From contig OZ020524.1 of assembly GCA_963971425.1 (NCBI GenBank), positions 806,001-870,000 on the forward strand: a stretch of DNA of 64,000 bases, read 5' to 3'. The translations under genes and the position numbers were made by a program. The first letter of the stretch is position 1. Each line of letters opens with the position of its first letter. Origin of the DNA: Bryoerythrophyllum caledonicum (taxonomy: Eukaryota > Streptophyta > Bryopsida > Pottiales > Pottiaceae). The notes under the pieces were generated by a model. It did no database searches. It was not told the origin of the DNA and saw nothing but the letters and a program-made list of their open reading frames with translations. Shown here one piece after another: positions 47,989-60,640 of the stretch.

Positions 47989-48553
47989 GCCGTGGAGCTA
48001 TATACTATAGTAGAGCATGCACGCAGTTTAGGTGGCAAGTACGTTAGTATTATGTAGTTTGAGATGTGTCTATCGTTCGGTTGGTGGTATATATTTATAT
48101 ATTGGGTGGTCCATATGATATGTTTGATTTTAGAATTCCTCAGCAATAGTGTGGAATTGCTTGATTATGTATGTTTTTGCATTATAAAATACAGTGAGGT
48201 ACTTTACACTGTCTTAGGAATTTGCATATATATTTTTGTATCTCTTACACATTGTATTTGTAGTGCAGTACTCTAAAATCCTATAATAACTCATAACACA
48301 TTTATAATCTCTTTGGGCACATGATCATAATTTTGTAGCATGATTTGCAAACTAGAGTAGAAATCATATATTTTCTAAAAAAAGGTAGCGAATGTAAAAA
48401 ATATATTACTGATATGAACATAAAGATGCCAATGTATGATACGACAAACACCAAAAAAATTTGACTAAAAACATACTAAAATTTTGCCAAATTTTGATTT
48501 AAAAAAAGTTATGAGCAAATAACTTGCGGCTTTCTACCACCAACCAGTGCACT

Positions 48554-48590
48554 TGGCTAAGTGCATAATTGCTTAATTGCGTGTTCTAGG
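48554..48590 (-). repeat. Right terminal inverted repeat of giant element
   Basis: Ends TTAATTGCGTGTTCTAGG, the inverse of the left end with two mismatches over 37 bp. Preceded by CCAGTGCACTTGG, matching the subterminal motif on the left. Confidence 0.85.
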
Positions 48591-50529
48591 GCTATAAGGT
48601 AGAGAATGAAGAAGAGAGAAAACACTATACACTTAGCATTTTTTGCGATATATCTTACGGTGTTAGTCACCATCTTAGCTTGAATCTATTCGATCATTTT
48701 TGCTATCAATTATAGAACTTAAAGTATCATATAGTAATAGCAGTTACATTGTAATATTCAACTAGACTACCATAAGTATGATATCGAGTCGATGTCGTGA
48801 TCAATTGGATATGAGTCGTGATATTGGATTGGTTAACTGCCACCTGTGAACTATCAACTTGATCATGAAATGCACGCACTGATTTTGGAATCAAATAGAA
48901 GTCAGAGTCAATCTATTGGATGGTAGGTTGAGTTACAGGTTGAAGTGTATGTTGACAAGAGTATGGTAGAATCAACTTGATAGGAGAGGTCAAGTTGATG
49001 TGTAGTATCCAAGTGAGGTCTGTGGTTGTCTGAGAGTTACAGCCATGGCCCATGACTATCCAATGGATCACAGAAGTTAATTGTAGAGACGACGGTCCTA
49101 TAGTAGCTAAGACATGAACTCCTATCAATTGAATATGTGATTGTATCTTGGCAATGATGAGGTCAACATATAATATTCATATCATGGATAGAGTGTATAT
49201 AGTCGAGAGTAAATGTGAATGATTGATTAAATTATGTTCTATTGGATGTGTGTTTGGCCAACCATGTTGATTAGATGATTTACATAATGGTATGATATGT
49301 GAAAACCGTGATCTAATTGATGGTATTTCTTTTGACATAGATCTTATCAATCTTTATTGAATGAAAAATCATCATTAGAGTTGGTAATCACCAAGTGTAT
49401 GCACTTAGAAATATCAGGGTTGTAAATTGACTCATGGGAGTCTATAAGCTGCAATCAATGCATTTGCATACTTAAAAGTAATCTAAATTGGATGTTGAGA
49501 TAAAGTTACAAGAAGTAATGATGGAGTGAAGATGAGCAGGAGAATTGCATGAGCTAAGTATTGAAATCCTAATTTCAATTATGCATCATTACATGACAAA
49601 TATAATAATATAGAATAAAGAATTAAGGAACTTGCATTCATTGGTAATTATCAATTTGATTATGGAAAGCAACAAGAGGTTACTATCAAATTGATGTAAG
49701 TAAGAGTAAAATTGATAATTGCCTTAATTTTCTAAAGAAGAATCCTTGGGTAAAAGTTGGAAAATGATTACATTTATCTTCTTCATATGACCTTAAGCTA
49801 CATTTAACATTGAACGAAAAGACCCATTTCCAATAATGAAATTTTAGAGTTGAAATGCTCGGGGCATTTTGATTAATTTGATATTTTTATACTACAATCC
49901 CCATCCACCACCTTTGTGGTAAAATCGGGATTTAATGACATTGATACCGCCTTAATAGACACGGTTGCGGCCATCAATCCCACCACCAACTCCACCACCA
50001 ACACATGTGAAGAAGTGGCCGCTATTGTGGCGGAAGGCCACAAAAATTCCGTTTGGAGTTGTGAACTCTCAAGAAAGACAACATTCGCAAGACTCGTGTA
50101 TACACCGACACCCGCAACGTCGAAGTGTACACAAGACTTGATGATGTTAAGAAACTAATTAGTGTCGCTATGGCCGTGATGAAAGGTATCAAGTCCAACC
50201 GTGAAGTGCTATTTCTTCTCCCCCCGGATGACCTGTTAAATGTGGATTGACCACGGACTGCCTACAAACTCTTTTACAACTACGTGATCATTGAACTCTC
50301 TCCCATCTAGCGCTATTTTCCTTGAAATGTGCACCTCTTTTCATCATCTTGCTAACCTACCTTATCTCTCCTCCTATTTCTTCTTATCCTACAGTATTAT
50401 TAGTGTCTCTTCTCTCCTTAGACACATATTATTACTTCCCTTTCATCATGATAGTCCTCTATAGTTCTCCCACACTTCCCACCTCTCTAGATCACTCATT
50501 GTATCTCCCACTAGGCATTTATTTGCTAC
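48591..50529. other. AT-rich intergenic DNA, only a doubtful ORF
   Basis: AT-rich with no clear structure up to about 49900. At 49916-50250 there is a short protein-like frame (NSTTNTCEEVAAIVAEGHKN and, after a frame change, VKKLISVAMAVMKGI). It may be a remnant of a transposon ORF; I do not recognise it. Confidence 0.35.
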
Positions 50530-52553
50530 ATGTGTCACCTGTATGAACGAAGACTCATGGAAAGGTTACAACTCTTCACATGGTCTCCTCTACCTCTTAT
50601 GACAATGCTTTGTACTCTATACCACCATTTCAATACACTCTTTATTTGCCAATATCAATGGCATTGGAATACTATCAAAAAAAAATTTACCACACACATA
50701 CCGCACACCAAAAAACAAACAAAATCACTTCTCTTGTGCCAATACCAGCGGCATTTGATCAAAATAAACACTTGCAAGAACTCATACATTATACTACAAA
50801 TACACAACAAAATTCTAACACTACCCAACATACACACACATACACAAAAACCGCACACAATCAAATACCACTCACAAACCACTCCACCATATACACCCTC
50901 CACTCAAATAACTAGTTGCCTCTCCCCACTTACACACTTCTACACATACATTCCTCCAAAATCTCCACATCCTCCTCTACAAAACTCACATATCAACTCT
51001 CTACATTACTCCAATCACACACTCCCACAATCCCACATACAAACTACACGTACGACCCAACTACATATTTCTTCTTCCAACTACACAAACACCTATAAAA
51101 CACACACACACTTCGACGAGCATCCCCACAACCACCCCATACCACCACAATAAAACGCCTTACTATGTCACACCCCCTCCGTCAATACTACGCACAAGAC
51201 CACTCATACGCACACCATCACAACATACATACATTGCCGCATTCCACAGCCATCCACCTAGCCCCACAAATCTTATATGTTCTCATCACAACTCATCACA
51301 ACTCTTGACCCCTTGCCCGAAGAATGTAACAACACTATAAATGAACAAAAACCAAAACAATGATACAACAACATGGACTTAAACACCCCCTACACCCTAT
51401 CTTCAATAAAAAAAACCATCATCATCATCTGAACATGACATGCATATCACTCATCTTTACACCTACCTCTGCACAATTCAGCAACACATATTTCAGCACA
51501 AAAGTACCATACATGACAACTTATACAATCTCACTCACATTCAATCAATTTACTCCAAACCAATTCAAATCCAACAATAAATATCCTTTCTTCCTCCCAC
51601 ATTTATCGCCACAACCTTATAAAACTCTGAAACCACCACGACAGACACCTACCCTTCTCCCAACCTCAGTACCTCCACAACCAATACAAAACACACCACC
51701 TCAAGCATAAAACATGTTACCCCCACGAACAAAGCCCATCCACACCTCTGCCAGCAAAACAATAACAATAATAATAAAAATAAAGAAAAAAAGTATAGAC
51801 AGCCTACCTTTAAAACCTCAAACTCCGCATTATTCTTATCACCAAATGGAAACATCATCCATTGCAAATTATTACGAATTATGTATAGAGATATCAAAAC
51901 TAACCCCCGTCCAATGCCTGACGCCCTCCACAATCACCCAAAAAAACACAAAAAAATAACTATCACATATTATATCCCACATACAATAAAACTCCACCTG
52001 GAATACCAACATCTAGCTTCAATCTATACACCACTATTAAAAACACCCATGTACTATATCAAACATACACCACACTCTACCCCCACCTTTCCCATTTTGT
52101 CCAACAAAAAAAAACAATAATAATAATAACCATCCACCCTCACACATTCTATATGCTCTAATTACCACCCTTCAACCCTCAAAAGACAAATGTAATCACA
52201 TCATTGGCCAACACACTACAAACGCTAACCCTATATATTGGACAAATCTACCACATAACACCCTCTCTACTCTACAAAATCCCCCCAAAAGACATCAAAA
52301 CAAAGCATCTATACACCAAATTCCTAGAAGAAAATTAACACATTTTGCAACACAAAAACTCACTCCACAACAACATATATAATTTCATTCACAACCAAAT
52401 CCCACCTCCTACCCAAGAAACAATACAAAATTAAAACTTCTTTTCTTCTCAAATAATCTTATTTACGAGGCTCTTCAATGCTTTAAACCAATTAATGCAT
52501 ACATACATCCCCCACCACCTACCTACATCCGTCCTCCCCCTCGAAACCTTGAC

Positions 52554-53340
52554 ATGAAAAATAGAAACACCTACTACATAACAACATGGAACGCCTCAAC
52601 ATTAAACACCGCCCTACCATGCATTCACAACCTAGCTTCTCACACTAACATACCCCCAACAATAATCGCGATTCAAGAAATAAAACTATCCGCTACAGAA
52701 TCCACAAAATATATACAAAAATGTTTTTCCAATTACAAACTCATATTCAACAACACATGCACTCAAAAGAAATATTCAACAACGAATGACATATACACCG
52801 GCGAGAGGCGGACTTCTCATGCTCATACAACAATCCTACGTTTACCTCCGAAAAACTACCAAAATTCCTACTCCGGTTAACATGTTGCCATACCTACAAA
52901 TTATTGAAATTGCAAATCGACCACTTCTACCATGGCTTATTTTACATTTGTATATGCACTCATACTTAGAAGACTCTGGACTTATCTCAGATATCTAAAA
53001 CTCCATCACCACTCAAATAAACTCACACATCAATCATATTATAATACTTTGTAGAGACTTTAATCGAGATATTGCCCTTGTCGGAAGACATAACGGCCTC
53101 GTTCTTTCCCCTCCACTTCAAAAAGACTACCAATGGCGTAATCATACAAACAACCTACAACTCTCATATATCCTAACTAAGTCTCCATATTCTAGACAAG
53201 GCGGACTCAACTACACACACACTAGCCTATTGATGGATTTTATGTAAAAACACCAAACCCCGCCGACTACACGGCCACCATTAATATTGGAACTAATTTT
53301 AAACACGGGCCACTTTCCAATCCAACTTAACATCTTCCAT
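52554..53340 (+). pseudogene. LINE AP endonuclease domain, broken
   Basis: Reads TWNASTLNTAL, then PTIIAIQEIKLS (the catalytic-Glu strand, QE), a frame change near 52790 to GGLLMLIQQSYVYL, then ILCRDFNRDIALVGRHNG near 53050 (GDFN-type motif, with R for G). A His-containing GHFPIQLNI near 53310 would be the final catalytic His strand. The first domain of the LINE ORF2. Inactive because of stops and shifts. Confidence 0.65.
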
Positions 53341-54439
53341 AACACCCTCCTTAGCAAACCCTCCATAACCACAAATCCAAAAGATTTAACCCCATCTTTA
53401 AAGAAAACCTGTAAAATTTCAATAGAACATGAAGAAAATTCCATAGAAATTGACAACCTCACAAATACCCTTTCCACCTATGAACACCTCACACAAACAC
53501 AATGGCAAGCAGCTTGCACCACCTTTGATAGCCTAATCAATACAATCTCCAATACCTTAGAGAAGACCTGAAAAGCGCCCCCCATACGACAACTACACCC
53601 AAAACCTTACAACAAGGGGGTTACCTCTCCTACAAACTTGCCGAAAATTGGAAACAACTCCTTGCCACATACCACACCATACGAAAAACAATCTACATAG
53701 CCAAAACTAACATCAACTGGCATACCCATCCTATTCTCTCTAAATTACAAAACCTATGCCATATTCAAATACCACAAATACCACCGACCAACACCCTACA
53801 CAAAGAATGGCTAAAGGACATTGCAGGTATTGCAAAAAAATGCCAATAAACAAGCCCGGAAAATCACTTCAAAACACACCAATGAATGCATAAAAAAGTC
53901 ATTTCCAAGTACCGTCATCCCTATGACACAAGCCCCAAAAATGTTAATAGAAAAGTCTTCAAATGCAATGCTAACATACCCCTACCATGTCATTTTCAAC
54001 CACACTACACATGAACATGCACGTGAGAGTGAGAGAATATCTGTGGCATGACCTTGATGGATTTACCATTGAAAAAAGGGCAAATCAACAATCCCTCTTC
54101 ACGCTTACTACAATTAAAATACGTACAATATTTGCCTAAAAAATGTAGGAAACAACAAAGCCCTCGGTCCAGACCACATACCCAACTCGATCCTAAAAAA
54201 CATGCCCCCAAGATTCCACGACCTATTATCTTTATTCTTCTCCCATTGTTACAAACAAAATTCAATACCCACGTCTAACAAAACAAGTCTAACCATTTTA
54301 CTATAAAAAAAAAGGTAACCCATCCTTATTACCTAACCATTGTCCTATAGCCTTCGCTAATACCATCTACAAACTGTACACCAACACACTAACATCAATA
54401 TTGTCGGCATATGGAGAAAAACATTTTCTACTGCACGAT

Positions 54440-54910
54440 ATCTAAGATGGCTTTAGAGCCGAGAGAAGCACCACTAGGCAACTCCAAACCCTTATCTCCG
54501 CCCTTGAAGAGGCAAAATTTATCAACCAAGACATCTACATACTTTACATCAACTTTAAAAACGCCTTTGGATCCGTTGACCATCCTCGGCTTCTAGCTAT
54601 CATGAGCGACCTAAGGTATCCGAAAGATGTTGTTACCTTGGTCGGTAATATCTACTCACAATCTACCACTACATATGTCAAAAAATACTTTGGTAAAACT
54701 CGACATATCCCCAAACAACATGGTTCTATAGAAGGCAACACATTGAGCCTCTATCTTTTCATTATCTTTCTTAAACCCCTACTTTGCTGGCTCCAAAGGG
54801 ATAACAACAATTACACCTTTGGCACCTTAAAAATCACTATAAACTCAGTTGCGTACGCCGACAACCTAACCGCCATCTCCGGACGCCTTAAAACACTCCA
54901 GATCTAATTA
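54440..54910 (+). pseudogene. LINE reverse transcriptase, broken
   Basis: DGFRAERSTTRQLQTLISAL is RT motif 2; ILYINFKNAFGSVDHPRLLA is the first catalytic motif with Asn in place of Asp; GSIEGNTLSLYLFIIFLKPL corresponds to the GxxQGxPLSPxLF motif; VAYADNLTAIS is the YADD box with the second Asp changed to Asn. Two changed catalytic residues plus frameshifts mean it is dead. Non-LTR type, judging from the spacing and flanks. Confidence 0.8.
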
Positions 54911-55257
54911 GACAAAATATATAAGTTTTGTCTAGACCGGCAGGGAACTCGGAGTTTAGAAATGTGCCATAACCGGGTGTCCCAACAAATTCAAAATAAT
55001 CCAACTGCCTTCAAAGCTCTAATCCAAGCTACCAATATTAACTACCAAAATCAGCCAATCTCGATTCTACACCAAACTCAATCCTACATCTACCTAGGCA
55101 TAAACCTTGTTCCATCCTTAAAATGAAAAATAAAAATCCACCTTACTACCTCAAAACTTATCAAACAATGCAAAAAACTAACGCTATGTCCAACCACAAT
55201 GCAACAAAAAATCAAAATCATTGATATCATTGTTCTGATGAAAATTCTTCCATCATG

Positions 55258-56911
55258 TAGATATATAAATATTAAGCTTGATATGTTTGGATTTTAATAA
55301 GCTAGGAACTGAGGCAAAAGGGGTTGGTTGTGGTGAGAACCACGGTTTGAAGATAACAAAGCGGCCATTAGCATGCGGATGTTACACCGTTGTTGTCACA
55401 TGCGCAGCTCAGGGGGTAGGTAGCGGATTGACTGGTCCAATTTCTTGCCTCACTAGCGAGCCAAACCATGGGCCGCCTAAGGCACTCGACGAGCTCAATC
55501 AGTTTCAACCCGGACGAGCGGGCCACCAATGACCACCACATCTCCAACCAACCAAGTCTACAACTTGGCGACCAAGATTTGGATTTTAACGCTTTTAGGA
55601 ATCCATGAGCAGCCGTGACTACTCTATGGTGGTTTTTCTAAATCGGTCTATTCTATTTTTATTTATCTAGATGTTTGGAAGGCCTATGTATTTTGTCTTT
55701 CAATTAAATAAAATCACTAGGGGATTTAGGTGATTTGAGAAGTGTGTATAGGAAAGAGATAAGCATCTCCAATGGGGCATAGGTAAGGGAGCATGGGCTG
55801 ATGTGCCCCACCTCCACTTCAAATAGGAGAAGAGGCTAGAGAGGAGCTGCCTCAGGGGTAGTTTGTGGTGTGTGTGTGTGTGCAAGTGAGCTTTGAGGGT
55901 TTCAAGCTGAATTTCGACTGGATGTAGCTCATTGAACAAGAATATTTTGGAATTGAAACATAGACTTGATTGTTTGCAAGTTGGATTTGGAGATGTATTA
56001 CAAAAACAATGAAGTTTGAAGATGTGATGACCCGAGGCCATCCATTGCAAAGGCAGAGGTTTTGACAAGTCATAACTTTTGTTGTGTTTTTCATCTTGCA
56101 TTGAGTTTCAGAAGGTGTCTATATCATTGTTATGGCTCTCTAGAAATTTATTACAATTGAGATTTGGATCTTTGTAGAAGAGGTTCTAAGAAGTGAATAT
56201 CTAGAGGACAACGAAAGTTTAACATCTATAACTTTTGGACAATATTTTGGAATGGTTTGAAATTTGAATAGGGTTGGTTGTATTAGCTTTTAAAGTAGCT
56301 AATACATTTAGCATTTGGAGATTTAAGCTATCCGTGGCGTCAGTTTGAAGTTCACAACTAGTGTGTAAATTATTTTATAGAGTTTTTTTTTGTATTTTGA
56401 AAACTTGAAGACCTAAAGACAAAAAGATTTGAAGACTTGAAGATAAGAAGACATAAAAACTCATGTGTTGTGGCTTGTGGCTTGTTATTCTTAACTGGCT
56501 TTGGAAGCTCGTTGTCTTTATTTGTTTTTCCTAGCCGATTTTTTAAGCTAGTTGTTTTCAATTCTGTTTAGTAAACATTGTTGCGGCAAAGATGAAAAAC
56601 ACAACAATGGTGACTCAATGCAAGATGAAAAACATCTTGCAGTGGATCACAATTTGATCACCTACACGGTCGTATTTTATGTTGTTCCCACTAATCAGGC
56701 ACAATTGCTAATCATAGTGGATTTAAAATTTAGAAGCCATCTTTCCGACGATTTCATCTCGTGGTCTGGTCGTCTCCTTTTACATGTCCATAGCCCGTGG
56801 GTTTATTATTACCTCGTCTTTACCATTGAACACATTTTGAACCACTACATGATAGGCCAACGGCGAGCAATTAGAAGACTTGAAGACCAGAAGAATTGAA
56901 GACATGACACA
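55258..56911. other. Block of foreign composition inside the LINE
   Basis: The A/C-rich character stops at about 55258 and returns at about 56912. The block is G- and T-richer and contains no recognised gene. It includes CAAAAGGGGTTGGTTGTGG near 55316 and poly-T/A stretches near 56380. I could not find matching ends or a target duplication. Confidence 0.45.
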
Positions 56912-56914
56912 AAT

Positions 56915-57195
56915 CCGTAGCAATCTATTCCCAGTTGCAGCAGAATTCCCTTAGAATTCTCAAAACGCACTCTTCTCTACTTAACACCGTCATATGGCCA
57001 AGAATTTCATATAATTTTATGCGGTCCCTAATTCAATGTCCGCCATCAAAAAAACTCCGTAGCCATCTATTCCTAATTGCAACCAAATTCCCTTTGATTT
57101 CTCAAAACGCACTCCTCTCTACTTAACACCGTCATATGGCTGGGAATTTCGTATAGTTTCTACGCGGTTCCCTATTCAATGTTTGCCATCAAGAA
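56915..57195 (+). repeat. 142-bp tandem duplication in LINE
   Basis: Two diverged copies beginning CCGTAGC at 56915 and 57057, sharing TTCTCAAAACGCACTC and CTACTTAACACCGTCATATG. The copies differ by many substitutions, so the duplication is old or joins two LINE copies. Confidence 0.8.
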
Positions 57196-57560
57196 ACTTG
57201 ACAAAAAAATTACAGCTATAGGAAAGGAAGTACGTGGCGTTTCTAATTGCACACCCAATGTCACAAGACAACTTCCCCAAGATCTATTTGGACTAGAAGT
57301 TTTTTTCCTAAAAAATGCCTACCTTTGTTGCATTGGAGAGCAACTCCAAAATGCTCTTATGTCAAAGGACAACTAGGTCAAATTTACAAAGGACTTACTT
57401 GTCACATTCTCTTCAAATATGGGGGCGCCAAAAAACTTTAAAAGACTTAAAAAATCCGATTGCATGCGGTCCCCTATCACTCGCACATTCTCTCTACTCA
57501 AAATGGAAGTCAAACATTTCTAAAAAGCAAACGAGAAGATTTCTTACTCGGCCCCGCGCC
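57179..57560 (+). pseudogene. LINE post-RT region, broken
   Basis: The frame reads LDKKITAIGKEVRGVSNCTP, NVTRQLPQDLFGLEVFFLKN and AYLCCIGEQLQNALMSKDN, then a stop, then SNMGAPKNFKRLKKSDCMRS. I recognise this as the conserved region between RT and RNase H in related LINEs, from memory of such sequences. No catalytic residues are known for it. Confidence 0.5.
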
Positions 57561-58407
57561 ACTAGAACAAATCTAGTCAAACGAAATCCATAACCTCTCT
57601 AGATTCAACCAACAACTATCCTCTAAACTTTTATAAAAACTATTCTCGGCAAACATCACCGATCTTAAGCAAATTACACTACCAAACGGTACACACCTCA
57701 TGGACAAAAATAATTATCAAAGGTTTTATGGTACTTCATCAAAGCTCCTAAAAAATGCGCTCAATGTTGCTAAGAACTATTTTGCCTCCCCTCATGCCTT
57801 TCTACATGTCTCCCATGCCCCACTCACGTCCCACCTTGCACACTTAAAAAAGCATACATCACCAATAACAAAGACAACCTACCAAACATTAACCCCCCAC
57901 CAAACCCCTCCAATCTACCATACCCATATTTTCCCTCTCCACTGCCACATATATTAAAAAATCCTACCACATATCCTTTCAAAAACATTTCTGACGACAA
58001 ACACAGAAAATATATAGACTTTAACAAAATAGAGAAAAAAGACACATCATACTGATGCCATTGGCAACATGACAACACCACCTATAGTAAATGGCTCTCA
58101 CAAAGAAATATTTTTCCTCGGCATAACCGAAGCACCACTCTCCATAACACCGAAATCCTTAAACAACACTACAACAAAGTCCAAAACAACTTCTACCTAG
58201 AAATTATAAAACTACATCACCCCTAAAAACAACTTAGAGGTGTAAGATTTGTTACACCATCCATCATCATCCCCCTCCTTAACATTTTCATGACCAAATA
58301 AAGCTCAAAACCGAAATTCTTACACAAACAAACACAATAAAATTACAACAAGATAATGCCTTCATGTACGAAGAAAATGATAGACATCTAATAACTACAT
58401 CTCAAGA

Positions 58408-58498
58408 CACTACAAGAAAATAGGGTGTTTAGAAACGTTTTGAAAATTTCCTAAGCAACGCCTAGGGGCACTTTAAAACACTATGTTTTCTTGTAGTG
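58408..58498. mobile_element. 91-bp CACTA-type MITE
   Basis: Ends CACTACAAGAAAA and TTTTCTTGTAGTG are perfect 13-bp inverted repeats, with similarity continuing inward. The element is flanked by AGA at 58405-58407 and 58499-58501, the 3-bp duplication expected of CACTA (En/Spm) elements. It sits inside the decayed LINE and is therefore younger than it. Confidence 0.9.
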
Positions 58499-59339
58499 AG
58501 ACTCCAATGGTTGTGGAGCCAATACCATAACGCACTACAAACCCACATTAACATGGAACCAACACCTCAATCCTTTGAAAGTGAAATAGTTTGGCTATAC
58601 CAAATATACAAATACTTGCATATCAAAAAATGACCCCCTCAAACATGCACATTATACATTACCTGCCCCTATACTAGATTTCCATATATCATCGTTTAAT
58701 CCAACACAATCATACTTTTCATCCCCCTTTACATGCCTACAAAAATTTCAAAGTTTTACTCTCCATTTGAATGGGAAAAAATATTTGGCTCACTTGGGAA
58801 AGCATTTGACTCTAGGTAGAATGGCATAGGCCTTGCACACCTCCACAATGACGAAGAAACACAATAAGCAATACATTGGGCATGACTAGCGGCACACAAC
58901 GACCCGATCCACACCACCACTATTATTATCACACTTGACACTAATTGGTACAAAAAATGTAATCCACACTCACGCCCATATCCGGATTCCCATATCAAAG
59001 CATTATTTGAAGCGGACTCAATGTTGTATGTAGAACCCACTATACCACCAAAAATTCAAAAACCTCGACTTGAACTAGTAGCCTTACATGTCCTATGTAT
59101 ACATCATAAAAACCAAGAGATTGGCACATTAGAACACCTAGCTCAACTCACACTACTTGCAAAAAATCTCAACATCAACAATGTATATACCGCAATTGCT
59201 CCACCCACACCCACACTAACCTGGATAAAACGCAATAAAAAATGGTCTATGACCCCCTATAAACAGCCCCACACCACTAACCACTCCAACCCCCTCACTT
59301 CTCAGCTACCAAACTCACACCCCTCCAAAATTTGATCCC

Positions 59340-59962
59340 AACTTTAGCTGTTACACTTACGGCTCTTTCAAAAAACCAACCGAAGTAAGTCTGAGCCATT
59401 CGCACCGGGAAAATCCAGCTATGGAATATACAACCCCACCAACCAAATTAAACTCGCCAAAAGACTACGTGGACTCCAAAACATTCTTAGAGCCGAAATG
59501 ATGGCAATTCATAAAACCCTTAGGATAATCACTATGAAATACCCCAACGGCTTGGCACACATTTTCACTGATTACATTAATCTATTTTACCTTCTAAACA
59601 CACACATAAAACACCCTACTCAACACAATAGTCATTTGGACCAAATTATCCTAACATACATGGTCCAAATGCTCCAAAATTGCACGCAAGTCACTATATT
59701 CCATGAAGTTAGAGCTCACGCTAACATTGACGACAATGAACACGCTGGCAAATTAGCAAAGGAAGGTAGAGAGAAAACCTACCAAGATGCCAAATATCTC
59801 TACAACCACGCCTACGCCACCCCATACTACTTTCATAGATATGAATGGCCCCATATGGACAAAACCCACGACAATGGCCGCATAAGATTCTTGGACAAAT
59901 ATCCAAAAAAAATAACCTCAAAAATAACTTGGAAAGAATTATGGAAACATTCCCCTTATTGA
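59340..59962 (+). pseudogene. LINE RNase H domain, broken
   Basis: From 59340: YTYGSFKKPTE, where Tyr replaces the first catalytic Asp (normally DGS); then GKSSYGIYNPTNQIKLAKRL, RAEMMAIHKTLRI (second acid, Glu), HIFTDYINLFYLL (third acid, Asp) and VRAHANIDDNEHAGKLAKEG (the His loop and last Asp). The second half is an open 154-codon frame. The order fits RNase H downstream of RT in the LINE. Confidence 0.75.
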
Positions 59963-60228
59963 TTAATGGACCGGTAACACAAACCTTGACAACAAATTAT
60001 CCACCAATTTTGGAAAAATCCCATAATCACAGACTTTCAATAAACATGCTAAATCAAATTCCACACCGGATAGTATATAAGAAACGCCCAAAAACAATTA
60101 TTTTTTGGTATAGAGAGATTCTCTTCCATAATATGTTTAGTATGCAACACTACGGACCCGGACACATGACTACTTAAATGTAGAATCCCCATATACATTC
60201 TCTAATTGTCAAACACCACAACAAAGCG

Positions 60229-60636
60229 GTGTGGGCAATCCGTAAACTAATTGTGTCATCAACCAAATCATGTTGCTTCATCCTCATGAATGCCGCAACC
60301 TTTAATAACAACCCACAAGAAAACACAGTTCCCCCAAAGCTATTACCATGCACATGCGGTACTCAAAGATGTAACTATAATGCAAGATTTAAACCTGACC
60401 TATTATGTGTCAATGGACTACCATACAATGACTCCCCACCTACCCACATAGACCCAAATCTCACTATTCAATTTATTGAATTCAAATATTGTAATGACAA
60501 ATTTTCACCGGAAGCCATTGCAAACAAAATAAATAAATACCAACCACTCCTCAATGATATTCAAGTACTTGGATGGAAAGTAGATTCCATCATTGTCATT
60601 ACCGCGGGTGCTAAAGCCACTACCATTAGCCACTAA
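60229..60636 (+). pseudogene. PD-(D/E)XK-like endonuclease segment
   Basis: A 135-codon open frame following RNase H. It has a Cys/His cluster (LLPCTCGTQRCNYNARF), then FKPDLLCVNGLP and, about 35 residues on, QFIEFKYCNDKF, followed by ANKINKYQPLLNDIQVLGWK and a hydrophobic strand (SIIVITAG). PD..ExK with a following helix and strand is the restriction-like nuclease core. Together with the upstream AP endonuclease it gives the LINE two nuclease types. The frame itself is intact; the rest of the ORF is not. Confidence 0.5.
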
Positions 60637-60640
60637 ATGA

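Larger units (their letters stand above)
36820..48590. mobile_element. Giant TIR transposon, about 11.8 kb
   Basis: The two ends are inverted copies over 37 bp: 36820-36856 and 48554-48590, starting CCTAGAACACGCAATTAA, 35 of 37 matching by eye. Just inside, both ends carry AAGTGCACT..GG. Between them lie two divergent genes: a DUF7869-like protein on the minus strand (37418-40471) and a ParB/methyltransferase-like frame on the plus strand (44045-47988). No exact target duplication is visible; TATAA occurs close to both outer edges but out of register. The middle contains family A copies and a 200-N gap, so the original element was shorter. The intact 1017-codon frame suggests it is younger than most relics here. 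Confidence 0.75.
50530..60640 (+). mobile_element. Decayed LINE with four enzymatic segments
   Basis: About 10 kb whose plus strand is A/C-rich and poor in G. In order: a low-complexity leader (50530-52480), AP endonuclease (52554-53340), reverse transcriptase (54440-54910), a post-RT region (57179-57560), RNase H (59340-59800) and a PD-(D/E)XK-like segment (60229-60636). All share one orientation and are full of stops and frameshifts. A block of different composition interrupts it at about 55258-56911. More than one LINE copy may be involved. The order APE, RT, RNase H, restriction-like endonuclease recalls Dualen/RandI elements described from green algae. Confidence 0.6.

Noticed and set aside
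36812..48598. Target-site duplication for the giant element
   Set aside because: Only TATAA is shared by the flanks and it is out of register, so I do not claim a duplication.
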